NCBI GenBank assembly: GCA_900546875.1
Contig: URET01000001.1
Location: 310,001-374,000, forward strand
Direction: 5' to 3'
DNA: 64,000 nt
From: an uncultured Eubacteriales bacterium
GTDB lineage: Bacteria > Bacillota > Clostridia > Christensenellales > CAG-314
Part shown: positions 34,531-41,258 of the stretch, one piece after another
How positions within the stretch are numbered: position 1 is the stretch's first letter
Layout of the letters: every line of letters begins with the position of its first letter
Translations under genes and position numbers: made by a program
Notes under the pieces: model-generated
What the model saw: the letters and a program-made list of their open reading frames with translations, nothing else
Told to the model about the DNA's origin: nothing
Databases searched by the model: none

Positions 34531-35316
34531 TTATATCAAATGCTTTTCTGCCAATACTTTTACGATTATCGCGGCAGCCTCGTCGGGATCTGTCTCAACA
34601 AGCTCTTTTGCCGTATTCAATTCCTTGGTGGCAGTAGAACGTACCTTTGTAGGCGACCCGTTTAATCCTATTACCTCAGGACCGAGTCCGAGTTCCTTAT
34701 TGCTTACCACGATAATCTCTTTATTATCCTGATCCACTATATCCCATACGTTCATATAACGCGGTTTTGCAAGAGTTGACATTACCGTCATGAGAAACTT
34801 CCCCTTGACCTCAAGCCACTGATACCTGTCTTCGAACAACCTCTTTACTTTGAAAGTTTCCTGACTCTCATCGTATTCGAAATCCACCGCATATGTTACC
34901 TGCGGCAATCCGAGAAGTTCCGCTATCTGAGGTCCCACTTGTGCCGTATCACCGTCAATTGACTGCCTTCCGCATATTATCACATCATAGCCTGTTCTCT
35001 CAAGCACTTTGCTCATTATCGTGGAGGTAGCAAGCGTATCGCTTCCCGCAAACGCCATGTCGCTCACCAATACAGCTTCGTCCACTCCCATCGCCAGCGC
35101 TTCCCTCATCCAGGGCTCCGTTGTCATGGCGCCCATGCTGACCGCCGTGACCTTTGCTCCGTACCGATCCTTTAAACGAAGTGCCGCCTCTATCGCGGTC
35201 TTATCGTCGGGGTTGATTATATTTGCAACCTCGTCTCTCTTAAGCGTTTTCGTTACGGGATCTATTTTTATTTCCGTCGTGTTGGGAACACGTTTCATAC
35301 ATACGACTATTTTCAT
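34531..35316 (-). CDS. etfB: Electron transfer flavoprotein beta subunit
   Basis: 261 residues. The N terminus MKIVVCMKRVPNTTEIKID, the segment INPDDKTAIEAALRLKD and the DVIICGRQSIDGDTAQVGPQIAELLGLPQV motif are diagnostic of EtfB. The long form and its place between acd and etfA are those of clostridial butyryl-CoA dehydrogenase systems. Eleven bases after the acyl-CoA dehydrogenase. Confidence 0.96.
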   Translation of the reverse strand: MKIVVCMKRVPNTTEIKIDPVTKTLKRDEVANIINPDDKTAIEAALRLKDRYGAKVTAVSMGAMTTEPWMREALAMGVDEAVLVSDMAFAGSDTLATSTIMSKVLERTGYDVIICGRQSIDGDTAQVGPQIAELLGLPQVTYAVDFEYDESQETFKVKRLFEDRYQWLEVKGKFLMTVMSTLAKPRYMNVWDIVDQDNKEIIVVSNKELGLGPEVIGLNGSPTKVRSTATKELNTAKELVETDPDEAAAIIVKVLAEKHLI

Positions 35317-35327
35317 CCCACTGCCTC

Positions 35328-36470
35328 CTACTTCTTTTTGAGTAACGCGCCTGATATTACCATTCTCTGCACTTCGCTTGTCCCTTCATAGATTTCCGTT
35401 ATTTTAGCATCGCGCATCATCCTTTCTACCGGATATTCTCTAGTATAACCGTATCCGCCGTGAAGCTGCACTGCTTCGGTCGTGACCTCCATGACCGTTC
35501 TGGAGGCAAACAGCTTTGCTTTCGCCGCCGCAACCGATATCTCGGGCGATTTGTTTTGTTTGGCTTCCGCCGCGGCATATACTAGATACTTTGCTGCCGT
35601 TATATTCGTCGCCATGTCGGCAATACGAAACTGCGTATTCTGAAACGCCGATATAGGCTTTCCGAACTGCTTACGCTCCCTGACATAATTTATCGTTTCT
35701 TCAAGCGCGCCTTCGGCTATCCCCAAAGCCTGCGCGGCGATACCTATTCTGCCGCCGTCAAGTGTTTTCATGGCGATCTTGAAACCTTCTCCCCTCTTCC
35801 CTAGCATATTCGCCTTAGGTACCGCTACGTCCCTGAATACAAGCTCACATGTGGAACTTCCGCGTATGCCCATCTTTTTCTCGTGCTTCCCCACGCTGAA
35901 CCCTTCCATTCCTTTTTCAAGAATAAAAGCTGTCATCTCGGGACCTTTGGGAGTTTTGCCCGTAACGGCTATAACCACAAATACATCGGCGTAACCGGAA
36001 TTGGTAATGAATATTTTCGATCCGTTAAGTACGAAATGATCATCCTTTTCCACTGCTACCGATTTCTGATTTCCGGCGTCCGTACCGGCATCAGGTTCGG
36101 TCAGAGCAAAAGCTCCGAGATATTTGCCGGAAGCAAGTCCGGGTAAATATTTATTCTTTTGCTCCTCACTGCCGTATTCCATTATCGGCGCCACACACAA
36201 TGATTCATGCGCCGACAATATCACCCCGGTCGTCGCACACCTTTTACTCAGCTCCTCAACGGCAGTTATATACATTTTATAATCCCCGCCCGCTCCGCCG
36301 TACTCCTTAGGCACTATTATGCCGAAAAGCCCCAGCTCAGCCATCTTTTTTACGTTCTCCTCGGGAAAACGCTCATATTCGTCCGTCTCGGCCGCAACCG
36401 GCTTTACTTCATTGTCGGCAAACTCGTTTATCATCTGAGAAAAAAGCTCATACCTGAATTCCTTACTCAT
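35328..36470 (-). CDS. Acyl-CoA dehydrogenase, short-chain (butyryl-CoA type)
   Basis: 380 residues. FAD-dependent; interconverts an acyl-CoA and its 2-enoyl-CoA. LTEPDAGTDAG and IFITNSGYADVFVV form the flavin/substrate region, and the catalytic Glu is in KITEIYEGTSEVQRM near the C terminus. The ATG after AAGGAG was preferred over one eight codons upstream, which would overlap the phaJ stop. With EtfAB it likely reduces crotonyl-CoA to butyryl-CoA. Specificity cannot be settled from sequence. Confidence 0.93.
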   Translation of the reverse strand: MSKEFRYELFSQMINEFADNEVKPVAAETDEYERFPEENVKKMAELGLFGIIVPKEYGGAGGDYKMYITAVEELSKRCATTGVILSAHESLCVAPIMEYGSEEQKNKYLPGLASGKYLGAFALTEPDAGTDAGNQKSVAVEKDDHFVLNGSKIFITNSGYADVFVVIAVTGKTPKGPEMTAFILEKGMEGFSVGKHEKKMGIRGSSTCELVFRDVAVPKANMLGKRGEGFKIAMKTLDGGRIGIAAQALGIAEGALEETINYVRERKQFGKPISAFQNTQFRIADMATNITAAKYLVYAAAEAKQNKSPEISVAAAKAKLFASRTVMEVTTEAVQLHGGYGYTREYPVERMMRDAKITEIYEGTSEVQRMVISGALLKKK

Positions 36471-36483
36471 ACCATACTCCTTT

Positions 36484-36891
36484 TTATGCGTCAAATTTGA
36501 CTGTCGCTGTACCCGTGATCACAGGCTTTCCGTCCTGATTCACACATACGGTATTAAGTTTCACTATCTTTTTGTCCTCTCTTAATTCCGTTATCTCAAC
36601 TTCGGCAGTTATGTCGTCGCCGAGATAAACCGGAGCCGCAAACCTGAGTTCCTGTCCGAGATAGATCGTCCCCGGTCCGGGCAGTTTGTTTGCCAATACC
36701 GCAGATATCAGACCTGACGTCAGTATCCCGTGCACTACACGCTTTTTGAATATGCTCTTCTCTGCGTATACATCGCTCATATGCAACGGATTCACGTCCA
36801 GGCTTATACCGGCAAACATACTGACGTCCGCCGCGGTGAATGTTTTCTGCACAGAGGCCTTCTGCCCTATGTAAAGGTCTTTGAACGTCAT
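36484..36891 (-). CDS. phaJ: MaoC-family (R)-specific enoyl-CoA hydratase
   Basis: 135 residues with a single hotdog domain. The hydratase-2 motif AGISLDVNPLHMSDVYA carries the catalytic Asp and His, followed by RVVHGILTSGLISAVLANKLPGPGTIYLGQELRF, typical of PhaJ. It hydrates or dehydrates (R)-3-hydroxyacyl-CoA/enoyl-CoA. First gene of the operon; together with the FabG-like reductase it makes an (R)-stereospecific route between acetoacetyl-CoA and crotonyl-CoA. Confidence 0.88.
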   Translation of the reverse strand: MTFKDLYIGQKASVQKTFTAADVSMFAGISLDVNPLHMSDVYAEKSIFKKRVVHGILTSGLISAVLANKLPGPGTIYLGQELRFAAPVYLGDDITAEVEITELREDKKIVKLNTVCVNQDGKPVITGTATVKFDA

Positions 36892-36946
36892 AAGCTCCTC
36901 CTCTTTTTCCTTTTATCGAGAATTGCTTCCCTCTACTTTTAAAAAT

Positions 36947-36975
36947 ATAATATCACCTTCATTCAAATGTGTCAA
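36947..36975 (-). promoter_or_regulatory. Promoter of the phaJ-acd-etfBA-fabG operon
   Basis: Minus strand TTGACA (36970-36975), 17-bp spacer, TATTAT (36947-36952). TTTAATTAAA lies just upstream and is weakly palindromic. No clear Rex site was recognised. Confidence 0.8.
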
Positions 36976-37335
36976 CGGTTTAATTAAAATACCCCCTATT
37001 CCGCTTTCTCGTAACGTTACTTTGCTAACGCGTTTACCATTACATGACTCCGCCTGAGGTCAGTCGGTTTTTCGCCTGAACGCTTTTTCCTTTCGTTTTC
37101 CCCGTCTGCAGAAACGGACATGAAACATCCCGCACTTCGTCATGCCTTTTTTCTTCCGACTCATCCTGGTCGGTCTGAACTTCGGGAAATACGGTTGCTC
37201 TTTCCGCTCTTCGAACCGCGCCTGCTTAAAAACTTAATTTCGGCGTTATGCCGCTTTTACTTTTTGTCAGGTATCTTCCGTCCGCAGCACGACCACCCTG
37301 CAATCAGGCGGTGAAAATACTTCTATTGAATACGC
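36976..37335. other. Divergent intergenic stretch
   Basis: Separates the minus-strand acyl-CoA operon from the plus-strand glycosyltransferase. Apart from the two promoters at its ends I see no gene, RNA or strong hairpin. Confidence 0.5.
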
Positions 37336-37364
37336 TTGACAAATTCCTTAAAAATGTTTAATAT
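37336..37364 (+). promoter_or_regulatory. Promoter of the glycosyltransferase gene
   Basis: TTGACA (37336-37341), 17-bp spacer, TAATAT (37359-37364). Predicted leader about 35 nt. Confidence 0.75.
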
Positions 37365-37404
37365 ATTTACAGATATTCTTCGCGTTTTTCCGGAGGCTTA
37401 CATA

Positions 37405-38583
37405 ATGGACAAGAGGCTCAAAATTGCTTTTTTTAACGATGTTTTTTACCCGATGGTGGACGGAGTCGTGATCGTTATAGACAATTACGCAAAAAGACTT
37501 GCCAAATTTGCCGACGTTACTCTCTTCTGCCCCAAACCGATCGAAAAATCATATGACGACAGTAAATATAATTTCAAAGTGGAACGTTGCCGCCGTATGA
37601 AATTCTTTTCTTATGAATACCCCATAGCTACAATCCCCTTCGATCCTTCTTTCAGAAAAAAAATCAATGCTCAGAATTTTGACATCGTACATGTCCACGA
37701 CCCGTTTTTCGTCGCACGCTACGGTATCAAATATGCCAAAAAAAATAATATCCCCGTTGTAGGCACAATACATTCTCAATTAAAAAGAGATTTTTATAAA
37801 GCTACGAAAAGTCAGTTCCTCACCGAAAGACTTACCCGTTATATAATGAAAGCTTATAACTCCTGCGACGAATGCTGGGCTGTCAACGAGAAAATCAAGG
37901 AAGTTTACGTCCGGGATTATAAGCTGACTGCTCCCGGCATAGTTATGAATAATGCCACCGACATGCTGCCTGTGGATCCCTATGAAGCTTTCAAAACTAT
38001 CAACGAGAATTACGGTATCTCGCCGGACGAAAAGGTTTTGGTCTTCCTCGGCAGAATAAATGAAATAAAAAATATCTTCCTCATCGCCGACAGCCTGAAA
38101 TACATAAAAAACGCCGGGATCCCCTTCAAAATGGTTTTCATCGGAAAAGGCCCGGACGAAAACCGGCTCAAAGCTCTCGTTTCCGAAAACGGTCTGAACA
38201 ATAACGTCATTTTCACCGGCAGACTTACCGACAGACACCTTATCGCTCAGTTCCTTTGCAGAGCCGACCTGTTTCTCTTTCCTTCTGTTTACGACACAAG
38301 CTCTCTGGTACAGATAGAAGCTGCGTCACAACATACCCCTTCGATATTTATCCGCGGCTCGGTGACCTCCTTTACTGCTACCGAAAATGTCGACTGCTTT
38401 ATGAGCGAAGAAAACCCCGAAGACTTCGCCAACTGTATAATCAGAGCCCTCGGCAACGAGGAGCTTCTGAAAAAAACAGGTGACAAAGCATTTGAAAATC
38501 TCTACGTTACCTGGGACGCCGCCGTGGAAAAAACTTATAAAAGATACCTGGAACTCATAGAAGCCAAAAAATCAGCAAAGTAA
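37405..38583 (+). CDS. GT4-type glycosyltransferase, glycolipid synthase-like
   Basis: 392 residues from the ATG after CGGAGG. GT-B fold: N-terminal FFNDVFYPMVDGVVIVIDNYAK and HVHDPFFVARYGIKYAKK, then the C-terminal nucleotide-sugar domain with VFLGRINEIKNIFLIADSL and the acidic motif FPSVYDTSSLVQIEAASQHTPSI. The closest style is that of diacylglycerol glucosyltransferases and related membrane-associated enzymes, suggesting glycolipid or lipoteichoic-acid anchor synthesis; the acceptor cannot be fixed from sequence. Stands alone, one of only four plus-strand genes here. Confidence 0.82.
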   Translation: MDKRLKIAFFNDVFYPMVDGVVIVIDNYAKRLAKFADVTLFCPKPIEKSYDDSKYNFKVERCRRMKFFSYEYPIATIPFDPSFRKKINAQNFDIVHVHDPFFVARYGIKYAKKNNIPVVGTIHSQLKRDFYKATKSQFLTERLTRYIMKAYNSCDECWAVNEKIKEVYVRDYKLTAPGIVMNNATDMLPVDPYEAFKTINENYGISPDEKVLVFLGRINEIKNIFLIADSLKYIKNAGIPFKMVFIGKGPDENRLKALVSENGLNNNVIFTGRLTDRHLIAQFLCRADLFLFPSVYDTSSLVQIEAASQHTPSIFIRGSVTSFTATENVDCFMSEENPEDFANCIIRALGNEELLKKTGDKAFENLYVTWDAAVEKTYKRYLELIEAKKSAK

Positions 38584-38743
38584 ACATATCAGACAGTATA
38601 CTGCATTTCTTGTCACCGAATACTGCGTTTTGTCACCGCAGACATAAATCCATTCAAAAAACCGACAGCCTGAAAAAACGTTTTGTTGCTTTCAAACCGC
38701 CGGTTTTATTTTATTATATTGATATCCGCATCCTGACTCAACT

Positions 38744-39532
38744 TTATCCGAGAGTCACGTCAAGTACCATCATCACGGCAAATCCCGCCATCAAACCCCA
38801 TGTGCCCAAATGAGAGTGGGAGGATAAACGCGCGTCGGGGATCAGATCCTCCGCAACAACAAATATCATCGCCCCCGCCGCAAAAGCCAGAAACCACGGC
38901 TGCAAAGAAGTCAGCAATGAAGCCAAAAAGTAACCCGCAAGCGCCGCGATCGGTTCTACCGCCCCGCTGGCGGTCCCGTATAAAAAAGCCTTCATACGAC
39001 TTCCCGTCGCACTTTTCATAGGCAAAGCCACAGCGGCACCTTCAGGAAAATTCTGTATCGCCATTCCTATTGCAAGTGTCAGAGCGGATACATACCCACT
39101 CGCTTCTCCGGCTGCCGCCGCAGCTCCGAACGCAAAACCGACAGCCAAACCTTCAGGTATGTTATGTATCGTGACAGCCAGAAACATTTTCGTCGATTTC
39201 TTCAACGAAATACGCGGTCCTTCTTCTTCATTGGTCCCCTTGTGAAAATGGGGAACTATCTTGTCGATCAATACGAGAAAAAGCCCCCCGATCAAAAATC
39301 CGACCACTGCAGGTATGAAACTCCAGTCACCGTATTCCACTGCGCCCTCTATCGAAGGTATTATCAGCGACCATACCGATGCCGCTATCATTATTCCCGA
39401 CGCAAACCCCAAAAATACCGAATTGACTTTTTCGGAAATGTCTTTCCCGAAAAACCATACCATCGCACTTCCGAGAGTCGTCGCCAGAAAAACTACGGAA
39501 AATCCTAAAATAACCATTAACGTCGTGCTCAT
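38744..39532 (-). CDS. ZIP family divalent metal transporter
   Basis: 262 residues with eight hydrophobic segments. The metal-binding motifs of ZIP proteins are present: TIHNIPEGLAVG in TM4 and AIQNFPEGAAVA in TM5, with a His-containing cytoplasmic loop (PHFHKGTNEEEG) between TM3 and TM4. The GufA/ZupT-like subgroup usually imports zinc, iron or manganese. GGAG precedes the start. It is convergent with the glycosyltransferase gene; no metalloregulator site was seen. Confidence 0.9.
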   Translation of the reverse strand: MSTTLMVILGFSVVFLATTLGSAMVWFFGKDISEKVNSVFLGFASGIMIAASVWSLIIPSIEGAVEYGDWSFIPAVVGFLIGGLFLVLIDKIVPHFHKGTNEEEGPRISLKKSTKMFLAVTIHNIPEGLAVGFAFGAAAAAGEASGYVSALTLAIGMAIQNFPEGAAVALPMKSATGSRMKAFLYGTASGAVEPIAALAGYFLASLLTSLQPWFLAFAAGAMIFVVAEDLIPDARLSSHSHLGTWGLMAGFAVMMVLDVTLG

Positions 39533-39692
39533 TCTTTTGCTCCGTCCGATATCCCGATCCGAACAGGTAATATACCCTTACTTTGTACTTTTGTCTGCTT
39601 AACAAATAACGCCTGTTTTATTCTTCACTTCAAAATTTTATGCCGACTGCAAAGCTGTCAGACTTATTGCGCCCTTTTCGGGCATGATATAT

Positions 39693-39857
39693 CTATCTTA
39701 AAAACCGGAAAATTCTGTCTCCCTTCTCTGATCCTTTAAGCTCTGATTCAACCGCCGAAACTTTAAACCTTTCTTTAATCTTTCTCGTGATCATTTTCAG
39801 ACACATATCTTCATCCGCGTATGCGTATTTCCGATAAGCTCTCGGATCGTCTTTCAT
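39693..39857 (-). CDS. Possible small basic protein or gene remnant (54 codons)
   Basis: A frame that starts MKDDPRAYRKYAYADEDMCL and ends EKGDRIFRFLR before TAG. Composition is protein-like (helical, Lys/Arg/Glu-rich). There is no good ribosome-binding site at the ATG, and the same frame stays open for about 30 more codons upstream without a usable start, so it may be the tail of a decayed gene. The remaining gap between the ZIP gene and bcp shows nothing else. Confidence 0.25.
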   Translation of the reverse strand: MKDDPRAYRKYAYADEDMCLKMITRKIKERFKVSAVESELKGSEKGDRIFRFLR

Positions 39858-40194
39858 AAAGGCGTGTCCGAGCGTGTTTTTCCAAAACGTCCGAAACCAG
39901 GCTGATCTATCTTTCCGAAAAATCTTCGGCTTTTCCGATGACTGATTCCTTCACGTTATGTCGCTATCCGATCGGCCCGTTCGATCAGCACAAAAGCTTG
40001 TGCTCTGTACTTCACGTTGTCTCCGGATCAGTTCAAATCCGGACTTCCTTCACGTTTGAAAATCCGGTCTCATTCTGCCTGATTATCCGTGCATGTCTGT
40101 CATCGCACGTTTGTTCGGATAGACTTTTTGCGTATATACCATAAATCCGTCCTTCCCTGTCTGCCTTGCTCCTGAATTTTGCCGCGATCGGATC
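39858..40194. other. Intergenic stretch without recognisable genes
   Basis: No start with a ribosome-binding site, no RNA gene and no terminator recognised on either strand. Confidence 0.4.
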
Positions 40195-40665
40195 TTACAG
40201 TTTCTTTTGCTCTTTCAGATAACTCAATATCTCTCCCGAATTTTCATCGGGATCGGCTTTAGGCCATATTTTCTCTATTATCCCGTTTTCATCGATAAGG
40301 TAAGTGGTCCTGACCACCCCGAAAGAAATCTTTCCGTACAGCTTCTTTTCTTTCCAAACGTCATACTCCTTTATTGCTTTCAGTTCCGGGTCGGAAAGAA
40401 GCGTAAAAGGCAGCGAATACTTTTCTGCGAATTTAAAATGAGAAGTTATGCTGTCCTTGCTGATACCGATAACGACAGCTCCCGTTTTCCGGAATTCTTC
40501 AAAATCCGAAGCAAAGGCGCATGCCTGTCGTGTGCAGCCCGGAGTATTGTCTTTCGGATAAAAATAAAGCACGATTTTTTTGCCCGGAAAAGAACCGAGC
40601 GAAATAATATTCCCCTCCTTGTCCGGCAAACTGAAGTCCGGAGCTTTCATTTGTTCCTGCAGCAT
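40195..40665 (-). CDS. bcp: Thiol peroxidase of the Bcp/PrxQ family
   Basis: 156 residues. Reduces hydroperoxides with thioredoxin as electron donor. The active site PKDNTPGCTRQACAF carries the peroxidatic Cys and, five residues on, the resolving Cys, as in atypical two-Cys Bcp. FSLPDKEGNIISLGSFPGKKIVLYFYP at the start and TYLIDENGIIEKIW near the end are family strands. AGGAGG precedes the ATG. Monocistronic. Confidence 0.94.
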   Translation of the reverse strand: MLQEQMKAPDFSLPDKEGNIISLGSFPGKKIVLYFYPKDNTPGCTRQACAFASDFEEFRKTGAVVIGISKDSITSHFKFAEKYSLPFTLLSDPELKAIKEYDVWKEKKLYGKISFGVVRTTYLIDENGIIEKIWPKADPDENSGEILSYLKEQKKL

Positions 40666-40719
40666 GATTTCCTCCTTACTGTTTCCCGATTTTCGGTTTA
40701 AATCCGAATAAACATATTA

Positions 40720-40878
40720 TCAGAGGTATACCGTATAATTTACGTTTGTCATAAGTATTCCGACAGTAAAATCACGTTCGGAAATATTTCCTGCCTTTCG
40801 TACTCCCTGTAAAAGCTCTCTCGCGCACCACAGAATATACTCAGCCGAAAGCTTTTCTCTAATGAGTCCCGAAATCAT
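40720..40878 (-). CDS. Doubtful small ORF downstream of the tRNAs
   Basis: 52 codons from MISGLIREKL to NVNYTVYL. A promoter-like TTGTCA-16-TATCAT lies upstream on the minus strand, after the tRNA terminator. No ribosome-binding site of note and no family. The open frame continues upstream to the tRNA end, which cannot be coding. Likely spurious or a remnant. Confidence 0.2.
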   Translation of the reverse strand: MISGLIREKLSAEYILWCARELLQGVRKAGNISERDFTVGILMTNVNYTVYL

Positions 40879-40974
40879 TACCGTAAATTTTATCGGATCC
40901 CCGTTTTTTATGATAACACAAAAATCGGTTTTGACAAATTGTTTTTTTTCTGATCTTAAAATATTCCCCGAATC

Positions 40975-41006
40975 AAAAAAACAACCGGAGAAATACTTTC
41001 TCCGGT
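40975..41006 (-). terminator. Terminator of the tRNA pair
   Basis: ACCGGAGAAA and TTTCTCCGGT form a perfect 10-bp stem with a 3-nt loop, followed on the minus strand by TGTTTTTTT. It begins two bases after the tRNA-Ile CCA end. Confidence 0.93.
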
Positions 41007-41007
41007 A

Positions 41008-41084
41008 TGGTGGGAGCAAATAGACTCGAACTATCGACCTCGCGCTTATCAGGCGCGTGCTCTAACCAACTGAGCTATGCTCCC
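41008..41084 (-). tRNA. tRNA-Ile (anticodon GAT)
   Basis: 77 nt with encoded CCA. Acceptor GGGAGCA pairs with TGCTCCC; the D arm AGCTCAGTTGG, anticodon loop CTGATAA and T loop TTCGAGT are canonical. Four bases after tRNA-Ala. Confidence 0.97.
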
Positions 41085-41088
41085 TTTA

Positions 41089-41164
41089 TGGTGGAGATGA
41101 GCGGAATCGAACCGCTGACCCCCTGCTTGCAAGGCAGGTGCTCTCCCAGCTGAGCTACACCCCC
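41089..41164 (-). tRNA. tRNA-Ala (anticodon TGC)
   Basis: 76 nt with encoded CCA. Acceptor GGGGGTG pairs with CATCTCC through two G-T pairs; anticodon loop TTGCAAG and T loop TTCGATT are canonical. Ala-TGC and Ile-GAT usually lie in rRNA spacers; here they form a separate unit in the order Ala-Ile. Confidence 0.97.
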
Positions 41165-41202
41165 GTTGCGCCGACACATGCTTCTGTGTCAAACGCCTTC
41201 AT

Positions 41203-41231
41203 ATGATATCATTTATTGATTGTCTTGTCAA
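41203..41231 (-). promoter_or_regulatory. Promoter of the tRNA-Ala/tRNA-Ile unit
   Basis: Minus strand TTGACA (41226-41231), 17-bp spacer, TATCAT (41203-41208). It lies between the P-type ATPase stop and tRNA-Ala, where no terminator is visible, so readthrough from the ATPase operon is also possible. Confidence 0.82.
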
Positions 41232-41258
41232 ACGAATAATTAAGGTTTTTCGTTTTTT

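Noticed and set aside
33686..34732. 348-codon open frame on the plus strand
   Set aside because: Antisense to etfA/etfB, Cys- and Arg-rich composition without any motif; a shadow of the real genes.
40879..41019. Extension of the small ORF at 40720-40878 to a 99-codon protein
   Set aside because: Its start lies in the 3' end of tRNA-Ile and it would include the tRNA terminator.
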